DNA from: an uncultured Pelagibacteraceae bacterium
GTDB lineage: Bacteria; Pseudomonadota; Alphaproteobacteria; Pelagibacterales; Pelagibacteraceae
Assembly (NCBI GenBank): GCA_902570915.1
Contig: CACGAB010000005.1
Coordinates: 1-54,754, forward strand
DNA length: 54,754 bases
Direction of reading: 5' to 3'
Shown here: positions 34,475 to 43,135 of the stretch, one piece after another
Layout: each line of letters starts with the position of its first letter
Position numbering within the stretch: position 1 is the first letter of the stretch
Made by a program: the position numbers and the translations under genes
The notes under the pieces: generated by a model
Databases searched by the model: none
Seen by the model: the letters and a program-made list of their open reading frames with translations, nothing else
What the model was told of the DNA's origin: nothing

Positions 34475-36319
34475 ATGAAAAAAATAAAGCTTACATGTGC
34501 TCATGCAATTGTAAAGTTCCTGACTTCTCAAAAAATTCTTATCGATGGTAAAAAAGAACCTTTATTCGCTGGTGCTTTTGGAATATTTGGTCATGGTAAT
34601 GTAGCTTGTTTAGGACAAGCTTTAGAGGAAAATAAAGATAAACTTCCAACTTATAGAGGTCATCATGAGCAAAACATGGCTTTAACAGGAATTGCTTACG
34701 CTAGAGCAAAAAGAAGAAAACAAGTATTTGTAGCAACAAGTTCTGTAGGTCCTGGTTCTACAAATATGGTAACAGCTGCAGCAGTTGCGATGAGTAATAG
34801 ACTGCCAATTTTATTTCTTCCGGGTGATACTTACGCAAATAGGATGCCTGATCCAGTTTTACAACAAGTAGAACATTTTAATAATCCAGGAATTACTCAA
34901 AATGATGCTTTTAAACCAGTAACAAAATATTTTGATAGAATAACTAGACCAGAGCAAATTCTACAAACATTTCCCCAAGCTGTACAAGTTTTATTAGACC
35001 CAGCTGATTGTGGCCCAGTATGCATATCTTTATGTCAGGATATACAAGGAGAAATTTTTGATTATCCTGAGGATTTTTTTAAAGAAAAAATCCATAATAT
35101 ACGAAGACCAAGACCTGATGATTTTCAAATTAAAGAAGCAGCTGAAAAAATTAAAAAATCAAAAAATCCAATCATAATTTCTGGTGGAGGTGTTTTTTAC
35201 TCAGATGCAATGGAGGAACTTTCTACTTTTGCAGTTAAACACAATATACCTGTAACACAAACTGTAATGGGTTATTCTTCTATGAAAAGAGATCATTCTC
35301 ATTTTTTAGGACCTATTGGAGGTTTGGGAGGAAAAGCAGCAAACAACTTTGCAAAAAAAACTGATTTAGCGATTGCTATTGGAACTAAGTTAGGAGATTT
35401 CACAACCGGGTCATGGTCCAATTTTGAAAATCCAAATTTTTCATTAGTATCAATTAATGTTGCAAGATTTGATGCTAGTAAGCATATGGCACAATCAATT
35501 ATTGGAGATGCAAAAGTTTCTCTAAATGAACTATCACAAGCTTTAGGTGATTGGAAAGCATCCGAGGAATGGCATAAAAAATCCAGAGATGAACTTAAAT
35601 CTTGGAATGAATATGTTGATAAAGAAAGTGGACCAACTAATCAAAAACTCCCAAGTTATGCTCATGCAGTTGGTGCAATTTATAGAAACTCTGATCCAAG
35701 TGATATCGCTGTCACTGCAGCTGGAGGTTTGGTAGGTGAAGTTGTTCAAATTTGGAGACCAAGAGAACTTAATACTCATGAAACAGAGTGGGGCTTTAGT
35801 TGTATGAGTTATGAAATTTCTGGAGCTTTAGGAATTAAAATGGCTAATCCAAACAAAGAAGTTATTACATTTATAGGTGATGGATCATATTTACTTTATA
35901 ATTCAGATATATATTCATCTGTAATAACTAATAATAAACTAATTGTAATTGTCTGTGATAATGGTGGTCACGCTGTAATTAATAGACTTCAATTATTTAA
36001 AGGTGGAAAAGAATTTAATTGTTTATTTGAGAGTTCAAATGTCTCAAATTTAGTAAAAGTAAATTTTGCAAAACATGCAGAAAGTATGGGGGCAAAGTCT
36101 GAAGAGGTGAGTTCTATCAGTGAATTAGAGGAAGCTTTCAAAAGAGCGAAGAAATCAAAAGTGACTTACGTTATTTCAATCAAAACTCATTCGTATCAAT
36201 GGCTTGAAGGATCAGCTTTTTGGGAAAGTCCAACTTTAGAAATTCCTAAAACCAAAGAAAACGAAAAAGCTCTAAAATTACACAAAGAAGGTAAAGCAAA
36301 ACAAAGACAGGGAGTATAA
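34475..36319 (+). CDS. iolD: 3D-(3,5/4)-trihydroxycyclohexane-1,2-dione hydrolase
   Basis: A 614-residue ThDP-dependent enzyme that opens the inositol ring to 5-deoxy-D-glucuronate. It starts KKIKLTCAHAIVKFLTSQK; the cofactor-activating Glu is in LPTYRGHHEQNMALTGIAYA. IolD-specific motifs include SVGPGSTNMVTAAAVA, GDTYANRMPDPVLQQVE and SMKRDHSHFLGPIGGLGG. The ThDP/Mg motif is FIGDGSYLLYNSDIYSSVITNNKLIVIVCDNGG. The length is close to other IolD proteins. Five bases separate it from the next dehydrogenase gene, in one operon with the kinase-like and FAH genes. Confidence 0.94.
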   Translation: MKKIKLTCAHAIVKFLTSQKILIDGKKEPLFAGAFGIFGHGNVACLGQALEENKDKLPTYRGHHEQNMALTGIAYARAKRRKQVFVATSSVGPGSTNMVTAAAVAMSNRLPILFLPGDTYANRMPDPVLQQVEHFNNPGITQNDAFKPVTKYFDRITRPEQILQTFPQAVQVLLDPADCGPVCISLCQDIQGEIFDYPEDFFKEKIHNIRRPRPDDFQIKEAAEKIKKSKNPIIISGGGVFYSDAMEELSTFAVKHNIPVTQTVMGYSSMKRDHSHFLGPIGGLGGKAANNFAKKTDLAIAIGTKLGDFTTGSWSNFENPNFSLVSINVARFDASKHMAQSIIGDAKVSLNELSQALGDWKASEEWHKKSRDELKSWNEYVDKESGPTNQKLPSYAHAVGAIYRNSDPSDIAVTAAGGLVGEVVQIWRPRELNTHETEWGFSCMSYEISGALGIKMANPNKEVITFIGDGSYLLYNSDIYSSVITNNKLIVIVCDNGGHAVINRLQLFKGGKEFNCLFESSNVSNLVKVNFAKHAESMGAKSEEVSSISELEEAFKRAKKSKVTYVISIKTHSYQWLEGSAFWESPTLEIPKTKENEKALKLHKEGKAKQRQGV

Positions 36320-36324
36320 CCCTA

Positions 36325-37485
36325 ATGAGCAAAGTATTTAAAGTTGGCTTAATTGGTTGTGGTCATATTGCAGAAACATATTTCAGAGCCCATAAATATT
36401 TCAAAAACTTTAAAATCATTAAATGTGCAGATGTTAAAGAAAAAGCAGCTAAGAAATGTGCTAAAATTTATAAGATTAAAGCAGTTTCGGTAAGTAGTTT
36501 ACTTAAAGATAAACAGGTTGAAATAATATTAAATCTAACCCCTCCAAAAGTTCATTACCAAATTGCAAAAAAGTCTTTGTTAAATGGAAAACATGTATAC
36601 TCAGAAAAACCATTAGCAATTAATTTAAAAAACGGAAAAGAATTACTAAAGCTCTCAAAAAAAAAGAAATTATATTTAGGAAATGCTCCAGATACTTTTT
36701 TAGGAGGAGGCAATCAAAAATCGAAAGAATTATTAGAAAGTAAAAGTATAGGCAAAGTAAATTTAGGTAATGCGATTTTTGCTTTTCCAGGGGTTCAATC
36801 TTACCATCCAGACCCAGAACCATGGTTTGCAAAAAAAGAAGGTGGTCCAGTAATTGATATGGGACCTTATTATCTCACAGCATTAGTAAATTTATTGGGT
36901 CCAGCAAAAGAGGTAAAAGCAGCAAGTTTAATGAAAGGTTCACGATTTAGAACAATTGGTATTGGTCCTAAAAAGGGAAAAAGAATTAAGGTAGAATGTC
37001 CAACTACATACTTTACAACAATCATATTTGAAAATGGAAGCATAATTAGACTCACTTTATCTTTTGACGTTATAGCTCATCAAAGAAATCATATTGAACT
37101 TTATGGAACTAAAGGCTCTATGATTGTGCCAGATCCTAATATGTTCGGTGGTTCAGTTTATGTTTGTAAAAAATTAGGAAGCCCATGGAAAGAATTTAAA
37201 ACAAATCAAATGCCGCTAGGAAAAATTAATATTAGAACGCAAAGTTCTAGAGCAAATGAGTCACCTACTAACGCTAATTACAGAGGAGTTGGTCTTGCAG
37301 AAATGGCTTATTGTATTGATAAAAAAAAGTTACATAGATGCAATGGAGAAGTATCTTTGCATGTTCTTGACTTGATACAATCAACTATGCAATCCGCTAA
37401 AACAAATAAACCAATTAGACTTAGTACAACATGTAAAATTCCAAAACTTTTTATTAATAAAGAAATAAATAAATTAATGAGATAA
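36325..37485 (+). CDS. Gfo/Idh/MocA-family oxidoreductase
   Basis: A 386-residue NAD(P)-dependent dehydrogenase. It has VGLIGCGHIAETYFRAHKYF at the start, NLTPPKVHYQIAKKSLLNGKHVYSEKPLAIN with the EKP lysine, and GGPVIDMGPYYLTALVNLLGPAKEV (D-x2-PYY variant rather than the IolG D-x3-H). It is clearly different from iolG at 28.8 kb and belongs to a glucose-fructose-oxidoreductase-like subgroup. Position after iolD suggests it acts on another inositol isomer or a derived sugar acid. Specific substrate unknown. Confidence 0.85.
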   Translation: MSKVFKVGLIGCGHIAETYFRAHKYFKNFKIIKCADVKEKAAKKCAKIYKIKAVSVSSLLKDKQVEIILNLTPPKVHYQIAKKSLLNGKHVYSEKPLAINLKNGKELLKLSKKKKLYLGNAPDTFLGGGNQKSKELLESKSIGKVNLGNAIFAFPGVQSYHPDPEPWFAKKEGGPVIDMGPYYLTALVNLLGPAKEVKAASLMKGSRFRTIGIGPKKGKRIKVECPTTYFTTIIFENGSIIRLTLSFDVIAHQRNHIELYGTKGSMIVPDPNMFGGSVYVCKKLGSPWKEFKTNQMPLGKINIRTQSSRANESPTNANYRGVGLAEMAYCIDKKKLHRCNGEVSLHVLDLIQSTMQSAKTNKPIRLSTTCKIPKLFINKEINKLMR

Positions 37486-37488
37486 AAT

Positions 37489-38391
37489 ATGCAGATTGGT
37501 ATTGATCTTGGGGCAAGTAAAATAGAGTATGTGTTATTAGATGACGTTGGCAATGAGCATCATAGAGAAAGAACCGAAGTTCCAAAAAACTATAAAGATA
37601 CATTATCCATAATTAAAAAAATAGTTATCGAACTTGAGCGTAAAGCTGGTAAAGAATTACCAGTTGGTGTATGTCATCCAGGGATTCATTCTATTCAAAC
37701 AGGACTAGTTAAAAATGCGCCTAATTCTTTTTGGATAAATGGCAAACCTTTACAAAGAGATTTACGGAGTGAAATTGGAAAAGAAATTTATTGTGAAAAT
37801 GATGCAAACTGTTTTGCTTTATCAGAAGCAATAGATGGTTCTGGAAAACATTACAAAATAGTTTTTGGGGTAATTCTTGGATCTGGTGTTGGAGGCGGTT
37901 TAGTTATAGATAAACGAATTGTCAATGGACCTAATGGGATTACTGGAGAATGGGGGCATAATCAAATACCGAGCGCTTGTATTGAAGGTGTTCAAATAAA
38001 AAAAACTAATTTAAGAGCTGGGGAAATAGAAAACTTTGTTGCGGGTATAGGTATTTCTAAAGCGTTTAAAAACGAGTTTAAAAAGGATTTATCTGCGCAA
38101 AAGATATTTGAGATGCATAGAAAACTTGATTTAGATGCAGAAAAATTAATTGATAAATATAAAGATCAACTTGCTATGTCTTTAGCCACTGTTGTTAATA
38201 TTATTGATCCAGATGTGTTTGTTTTCGGGGGCGGGGTATCTAACGAAATAAATTTTTTAGATGAAATTAAACAAAAAATGAAAAAATTTGTAGCAGGGGG
38301 TGAATTTGAGGGGACTTTTTTAAAACCCAAATTTGGTGATGCAAGCGGTGTTCGGGGCGCAGCTCGATTAGCAAGAACCACAAATTATTGA
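37489..38391 (+). CDS. ROK-family sugar kinase-like protein lacking the zinc cysteines
   Basis: A 300-residue ROK protein, with IGIDLGASKIEYVLLD (phosphate loop), GVCHPGIHS, ENDANCFALSEAIDG, GVILGSGVGGGLVIDKRIVNG, GEWGHNQIP and FVFGGGVSNEI. In active ROK kinases GEWGHNPLP is followed by a CxCGxxGC zinc site. Here that region reads ACIEGVQIKKTNLRAGEIENFVAG with only one cysteine, so the zinc cannot be held in the usual way. The catalytic Asp in ENDAN is kept. It could still phosphorylate a sugar or act as a sensor. Three bases separate it from the preceding gene. It is not a PfkB-type IolC. Confidence 0.84.
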   Translation: MQIGIDLGASKIEYVLLDDVGNEHHRERTEVPKNYKDTLSIIKKIVIELERKAGKELPVGVCHPGIHSIQTGLVKNAPNSFWINGKPLQRDLRSEIGKEIYCENDANCFALSEAIDGSGKHYKIVFGVILGSGVGGGLVIDKRIVNGPNGITGEWGHNQIPSACIEGVQIKKTNLRAGEIENFVAGIGISKAFKNEFKKDLSAQKIFEMHRKLDLDAEKLIDKYKDQLAMSLATVVNIIDPDVFVFGGGVSNEINFLDEIKQKMKKFVAGGEFEGTFLKPKFGDASGVRGAARLARTTNY

Positions 38392-38452
38392 CTAGTGAAT
38401 AAAATTCATTTACTACAAAAGGAGCTAATTATTTAAGTCTAGGAAGATAAAT

Positions 38453-39301
38453 ATGAAATTATGTAGAATAGGTAGTGTTGGAGAAGAAAAACCAGCAATC
38501 ATAGATAGTGAAAACAATTACCGAGATTTGTCATCAATAATTAATGATTTTAACCCTGACACATTAAATTTTGATACATTAGAGAAAATAAAAAAAACTG
38601 ATATTTCAAGTTTACCAAAGCTTGATTCAAGTTCTAGAATAGGTGCATGCGTCTCTAACCCATCAAAATTTATTGGCATTGGTTTGAATTTCAAAGATCA
38701 TGCTGAAGAACAAAATTTACCAATTCCAAAAGAGCCAATTATTTTCTCAAAGTTTACAAGTTGTATCACAGGACCAAATGATCCAATAGTTGTACCAAAA
38801 GGATCTAATCATACCGACTGGGAAGTTGAAATTGGTTTTGTAATAGGAAAAAAAGCTATCAATGTCAGTGTTGAAAACGCCTTAGATCATGTTCTAGGTT
38901 TTTTTCTTGTAAATGATGTGAGTGAAAGAGATTTCCAAAAAAATAGAGGTTTAACTTGGGATAAAGGAAAAGGTTTTGATACATTTGGTCCAATAGGACC
39001 ATTCGTAGTTACTAAAGATGAATTACCAGACTATCAAAATTTAGATATGTTTTTAGATGTCAATGGGAAAAGGATGCAAACCGGAAATACAAGTAAAATG
39101 ATTTTTAATATCAAAAATTTAGTATCTTACATGAGCTCATGTATGAGCTTACATCCTGGTGACATTTGTTGCACGGGAACTCCACCTGGTGTTGGTGAAA
39201 ATATGAAACCACCTGTTTTCTTAAAAGGCGGTGAAGAAGTCGTTTTGGGAATAGACAAGCTAGGTCAACAAAAACATAAAGTCATTCCTTATAAAGATTA
39301 A
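38453..39301 (+). CDS. Fumarylacetoacetate hydrolase-family protein
   Basis: A 282-residue FAH-family enzyme. It has IGIGLNFKDHAEEQNLPIPKEPIIFSKFTSCITGPNDPI, TDWEVEIGFVIGKKA (metal-binding Glu pair), NDVSERDFQKNRGLTWDKGKGFDTFGPIGPF, and the C-terminal CCTGTPPGVG. Closest in style to 2,4-diketo-3-deoxy-sugar acid hydrolases (LRA6 of rhamnose/fucose oxidation) and related ureidoglycolate lyase-like proteins. In this island it could cleave a diketo acid to pyruvate plus a hydroxyacid, which would connect with the 2-hydroxyacid dehydrogenase. The reaction is inference. AGGAAG precedes the start. Confidence 0.88.
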   Translation: MKLCRIGSVGEEKPAIIDSENNYRDLSSIINDFNPDTLNFDTLEKIKKTDISSLPKLDSSSRIGACVSNPSKFIGIGLNFKDHAEEQNLPIPKEPIIFSKFTSCITGPNDPIVVPKGSNHTDWEVEIGFVIGKKAINVSVENALDHVLGFFLVNDVSERDFQKNRGLTWDKGKGFDTFGPIGPFVVTKDELPDYQNLDMFLDVNGKRMQTGNTSKMIFNIKNLVSYMSSCMSLHPGDICCTGTPPGVGENMKPPVFLKGGEEVVLGIDKLGQQKHKVIPYKD

Positions 39302-39313
39302 TACAATTAAATA

Positions 39314-40018
39314 ATGGAACTATTTATTGCTTTAGGCGCTGGATTGATAAGTTTTTTATCCCCATGCGTTTTACCACTTATTCCAGGATATATTTCTTAC
39401 ATATCTGGAAGTTCAATTAATGAATTAATTGAAAAAAAAAATGTAAATTTATTTCCTATTATTTTATTTACAGTTGGATTTTCAATCGTATTTATCTTTT
39501 TTGGCGCAGCATCTACATTACTCGGACAAGTTCTTTTACAAAATTCTTATGAGTTAAGAATAATAGCAGGAGTGATAATTATTATTCTATCTCTTCACAT
39601 AATTGGAATTATAAATATAAAATTCTTGAATTATGAAAAAAGAGTACAAACTAATATAAAAAAAAATTTTTTTAGTCCAATATTAATTGGTATGGCTTTT
39701 GCTTTTGGATGGACACCTTGTATTGGTCCAATACTTGGATCAATATTAGTTTTAGCGTCAACAGAAGAAAGTTTAAAACAAGGTATCTTACTTTTGGCTT
39801 TTTATTCTATTGGATTGGCAGTTCCGTTCATTTTATCTGGATATTTGATACAGAAATTTTTAATATTTTCAAAAAATTTTAAAAAAAATATTGATAAAGT
39901 GTCAAAAATAGGTGGATCGATTCTACTTATCACTGGTATTTTAATGATTACAAATCAATTACAAGCTTTTGGTTATTATTTATTAAAAATATTTCCTTTT
40001 TTACAAAATTTTGGATAA
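39314..40018 (+). CDS. ccdA: Cytochrome c biogenesis protein CcdA
   Basis: A 234-residue membrane protein with six hydrophobic segments that carries reducing equivalents from cytoplasmic thioredoxin to the periplasm for cytochrome c maturation. The two redox cysteines are in FLSPCVLPLIPGYISYISG (first helix) and GWTPCIGPILGSILVLAS (fourth helix). Length and motif spacing are standard for CcdA. It lies 12 bases downstream of the FAH gene, but the roles are unrelated; the shared strand probably reflects compaction. Confidence 0.94.
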   Translation: MELFIALGAGLISFLSPCVLPLIPGYISYISGSSINELIEKKNVNLFPIILFTVGFSIVFIFFGAASTLLGQVLLQNSYELRIIAGVIIIILSLHIIGIINIKFLNYEKRVQTNIKKNFFSPILIGMAFAFGWTPCIGPILGSILVLASTEESLKQGILLLAFYSIGLAVPFILSGYLIQKFLIFSKNFKKNIDKVSKIGGSILLITGILMITNQLQAFGYYLLKIFPFLQNFG

Positions 40019-40025
40019 TTAAGTT

Positions 40026-40610
40026 ATGAAAATTTATCAAATAGATTCAAGCGCCAGAAAAGAGGGATCAACTTCAAGAGCTCTAGCTAAAAAGTTATTA
40101 GATAAAATTAAAAGTCCAGAGGATGAGATAATTTATAGAGATTTGAATGAGGAAATGGTTTTCGTCTCAGGGTTAACAGAGTCAGGGATGAATATTGAAA
40201 AAAAAGATCAAACTGATCATCATAGAAAAATGTTTGAGTTATCAGATCAACTGGTTAAAGAGCTTAAAGAAAGTGATATTATTATAATTTCAGCTCCAAT
40301 TTATAATTACGGACCACCAGCTACATTAAAAGCGTGGTCAGATTTAGCTGCAAGAGTTGGTGAAACTTTTAAATTTAAGCCAAATGGAAGAAGAGAGGGT
40401 TTATTAAAAAATAAAAAAGCTTATTTAGTTATTACATCTGGCGGAACTAAATTAAATAGTAAAGAGGATTTTTTAACACCTTGGTTGAAATTTATATTAA
40501 ATTTTTTTGGTATTGATAAAATAGAGACAATCAATGCCGATCAAATGGCTCTAAATTATGAAAAATCAATAAAGGATGCTGAAAAACAAATTGATAATAT
40601 AATTTTGTAA
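40026..40610 (+). CDS. azoR: FMN-dependent NADH-azoreductase-like flavoprotein
   Basis: A 194-residue flavodoxin-fold protein of the AzoR family. MKIYQIDSSARKEGSTSRALAKKL begins with the FMN phosphate-binding loop, IIISAPIYNYGPPATLKAWSDLAARVGETFKF is the family motif near residue 90, and LVITSGGT is the third flavin loop. AzoR reduces quinones and azo dyes with NADH, and the quinone reductase activity is thought to be physiological. It ends shortly before the TPP riboswitch. Confidence 0.9.
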   Translation: MKIYQIDSSARKEGSTSRALAKKLLDKIKSPEDEIIYRDLNEEMVFVSGLTESGMNIEKKDQTDHHRKMFELSDQLVKELKESDIIIISAPIYNYGPPATLKAWSDLAARVGETFKFKPNGRREGLLKNKKAYLVITSGGTKLNSKEDFLTPWLKFILNFFGIDKIETINADQMALNYEKSIKDAEKQIDNIIL

Positions 40611-40642
40611 AATTTTAATTTCGTATATATTGTAATTGAATT

Positions 40643-40706
40643 AAGGGGTGTCTATACAGACTGAGATTAAACCCTAAGAACCTGTCCGGTAATTCAGAAA
40701 GGGAAA
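40643..40706 (+). promoter_or_regulatory. TPP riboswitch (thi-box) abutting the thiV start codon
   Basis: The conserved thi-box elements are in order: GGGGTG (40645-40650), ACTGAGATTAAACCC (40660-40674), AAGAACCTG (40676-40684), GGTAAT (40688-40693) and the closing GAAAGGG (40697-40703). The aptamer is minimal. Its 3' closing strand GAAAGGG lies 3 bases before the ATG at 40707, so it is also the only Shine-Dalgarno-like sequence. TPP binding should pair this strand and block initiation, giving translational control without a terminator. Known in SAR11 upstream of thiV. Confidence 0.94.
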
Positions 40707-42155
40707 ATGGATAAGTATTTTATAAGCCAATCAACTTCATTAGCTCTAGTAATTTGCACTTGCTTATTTTTTACTTTTTTTGGAGTTTACTATTCGAGGA
40801 AATTCCAAGATTTGAGCAATTATTTAACTGCAAACCGTAGTGTAGGATTGTTCTCTCTTACTACCAGCTTAACTGCATCAGCATTAGGAGCATGGATTTT
40901 GTTTGGACCAGTATCTGCATCAACCTGGGGAGGGATCGGGTCAATTATAGGATACTCTTTAGGAACAGCATTTCCAATGTTCTTTCTCATTTTTTTAGGA
41001 AAAAAAATTAGAAAAGAATTTCCAAAAGGATCAACTTTAGTTGAATTTTTAAGAAAAAAATTTGGACAGAGTTTATTTAAACTTATTTTGTTAATGATGA
41101 TTTTTTATATGTTTATATTTTTATGCGCAGAAGTAACCGCTATTTCTGTTTTAATAAATTATATTTCAGGAACTCCATTATGGTTGACTGCCTTTATAGT
41201 ATTATTAGCAACATTAACCTATACTCTTTATGGTGGTTTAAGAGCTTCACTTTTTACAGACAATATTCAAATGATCTTAGTTATAGCTCTTTTGATTATT
41301 TCTTTTTTTATAATTAAAAATTTAAATTTAGATCAATTTTCATTTAAATTTATAGGTGAAAAAAATCCTCATTTAATTAGTGCATCTTATATTCCAGGTT
41401 ATACTGCAGGATTAACCTTTTTTATTGCAGTAGCTGCTACAAATTTGTTTCATCAAGGTAATTGGCAACGAGTTTATGCTGCTAAGAATTTGGTGACTTT
41501 AAAGAAAAGTTTAATATTCTCTTTTTTTATTATTATTCCAATAGTTTTTTATACTGGTTTTGTTGGAATGGTTGCTTTTTCTATTGATCCAGTTAATAGA
41601 CCTGATCTTGGTTTTTTTTCACTCTTACTTAAAAATAACTCTACTATGTTATCTTTAATAGTAATAATTCTTGGGCTTGCTTTAACGATTTCAACGGTTG
41701 ATACATTGGTCAATGCAATCTCAAGCTTAATTGTAGTTGATGGTAAAGCAGTAATTGAGTTTAAAAAGAGAAAGAAAATAAACTATCTTAAATTTTCAAA
41801 ATACGTAATTTTACTCTTATCTTTGATCTCTTTTTTTATAGCATCTAAAGGATTTGATATTTTGTATCTTTTTTTATTGGCAGATTTATTTTGTTGTGCA
41901 TTTGTTTTTACTATCTTTTATAGTTTTTTTGATAAGAGAATTAATGAAAAAACAGCATATTTTTCAATTATAATAGGGCTAATTGGTGGCTTACTATTGT
42001 TTCCATCACCAGATTTTTCTAAAAGTTTATTAGTTGGTTTTCTTTTATCAAAGGAGCTATTTACACCTTTTATTAATCAATCATTGTTGTTTGTATCTTT
42101 TCTGATAGCTACCTTTTTACCTCTAGTAGTTATAAAGTTAACAAAGTTTAGATAA
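40707..42155 (+). CDS. thiV: Sodium:solute symporter ThiV, probable thiamine pyrimidine precursor importer
   Basis: A 482-residue SSS-family transporter with about 13 membrane segments. Typical stretches are LSNYLTANRSVGLFSLTTSLTASALGAWILFGP, VLLATLTYTLYGGLRASLFTDNIQM, and NLFHQGNWQRVYAAKN with the sodium-linked region after it (LTISTVDTLVNAISSLIVVDG). The TPP riboswitch directly ahead ties it to thiamine. SAR11 lack thiC and need a pyrimidine precursor (HMP or a relative), and this riboswitch-controlled symporter is the proposed importer. Substrate is known by association, not by motif. Confidence 0.92.
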   Translation: MDKYFISQSTSLALVICTCLFFTFFGVYYSRKFQDLSNYLTANRSVGLFSLTTSLTASALGAWILFGPVSASTWGGIGSIIGYSLGTAFPMFFLIFLGKKIRKEFPKGSTLVEFLRKKFGQSLFKLILLMMIFYMFIFLCAEVTAISVLINYISGTPLWLTAFIVLLATLTYTLYGGLRASLFTDNIQMILVIALLIISFFIIKNLNLDQFSFKFIGEKNPHLISASYIPGYTAGLTFFIAVAATNLFHQGNWQRVYAAKNLVTLKKSLIFSFFIIIPIVFYTGFVGMVAFSIDPVNRPDLGFFSLLLKNNSTMLSLIVIILGLALTISTVDTLVNAISSLIVVDGKAVIEFKKRKKINYLKFSKYVILLLSLISFFIASKGFDILYLFLLADLFCCAFVFTIFYSFFDKRINEKTAYFSIIIGLIGGLLLFPSPDFSKSLLVGFLLSKELFTPFINQSLLFVSFLIATFLPLVVIKLTKFR

Positions 42156-42199
42156 TACAAGATTGTATAAGTTAAATTAATCGCTATATAACACTTCAA

Positions 42200-43135
42200 A
42201 TGCTGGAAAAACAAATCGAAATTAAAAATCTCTCAAAGGTTTATGATAATGGCTTCAAGGCTTTAAATAATATTAATTTACAAATTAATAAAGGAGAAAT
42301 TTTTGCAATGTTAGGCCCAAATGGAGCCGGCAAAACATCTTTAATAAGTATAATTTGTGGTATTGTAAAACCAACTTCTGGAAAAATTACTGTCGAAAAT
42401 TTTGATATAATTAAAGATTATAGGGAAACTAGATCAAGAATTGGATTGGTTCCACAGGAGCTTACTCTAGAACAATTCGAGACAGTTTTTAATAATGTTT
42501 CATATTCAAGAGGTTTATATGGAAAAAAACCCGATCCAAAACATATAGAAAAAGTTTTAAGACAATTGACACTGTGGGACAAGAAAGATTTAAAACTTCG
42601 TCAGCTATCTGGTGGAATGAAAAGAAGAGTTTTAATTGCAAAAGCACTATCACATGAACCTCAAATTTTATTTTTAGATGAGCCAACTGCAGGCGTAGAT
42701 GTTGAGTTAAGACAAGAAATGTGGAAAGTAGTTAAGTCTTTAAGAGAGACAGGTGTTACTATAATTCTTACAACTCATTATATAGAGGAAGCTGAGGCGA
42801 TTGCGGATCGTGTGGGTGTAATTAATCAAGGAGAAATTATAATTGTAGAGGAAAAAAATGAATTATTAAAAAAAATGGGACAAAAAACATTAACAGTTGA
42901 ATTACAAGAGGAAATAAAAAATATTCCGGTTTCCTTAAAGAAATATAGATTGGAAATTGGAAATAATAGAATGTCTCTAGACTACACTTATAATCTCAGT
43001 GAAAAACAAACAGGTATTACAAATCTTTTACAAGATATTAGGGATTCTGGTTTAAAATTGAAAGATTTAAAGACTGAGCAGAGCAATCTAGAAAAAATAT
43101 TTGTAACATTGGTAAGGGAAAATAATGAAAATTAA
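42200..43135 (+). CDS. ABC-2 exporter ATP-binding protein (YadG/NodI-like)
   Basis: A 311-residue ATPase with Walker A GPNGAGKTSL, Q-loop VPQELTLEQF, signature LSGGMKRRVLIAKALS, Walker B ILFLDEPTAGVD and switch LTTHYIEEAEAIAD, followed by a C-terminal extension of about 80 residues (KTLTVELQEEIKNI to the end) typical of DrrA/YadG-type exporters. It pairs with the permease gene, overlapping it by 11 bases. Substrate unknown; polysaccharide, lipid or drug export are all seen in this family. Confidence 0.92.
   Translation: MLEKQIEIKNLSKVYDNGFKALNNINLQINKGEIFAMLGPNGAGKTSLISIICGIVKPTSGKITVENFDIIKDYRETRSRIGLVPQELTLEQFETVFNNVSYSRGLYGKKPDPKHIEKVLRQLTLWDKKDLKLRQLSGGMKRRVLIAKALSHEPQILFLDEPTAGVDVELRQEMWKVVKSLRETGVTIILTTHYIEEAEAIADRVGVINQGEIIIVEEKNELLKKMGQKTLTVELQEEIKNIPVSLKKYRLEIGNNRMSLDYTYNLSEKQTGITNLLQDIRDSGLKLKDLKTEQSNLEKIFVTLVRENNEN

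Noticed and set aside
34421..34531. Longer N-terminus for the GabD-like dehydrogenase starting at 34531
   Set aside because: It would overlap the start of divergent iolD, and its residues have no similarity to the family; ATG 34420 gives the standard length.
37489..38391. Naming the ROK protein iolC
   Set aside because: IolC is a PfkB-fold kinase. This is a ROK fold, and substrate evidence is missing.
38397..38420. Short inverted repeat GTGAAT / ATTCAT before the FAH gene
   Set aside because: Only about six pairs in A+T-rich DNA; a chance match is likely and no terminator features follow.
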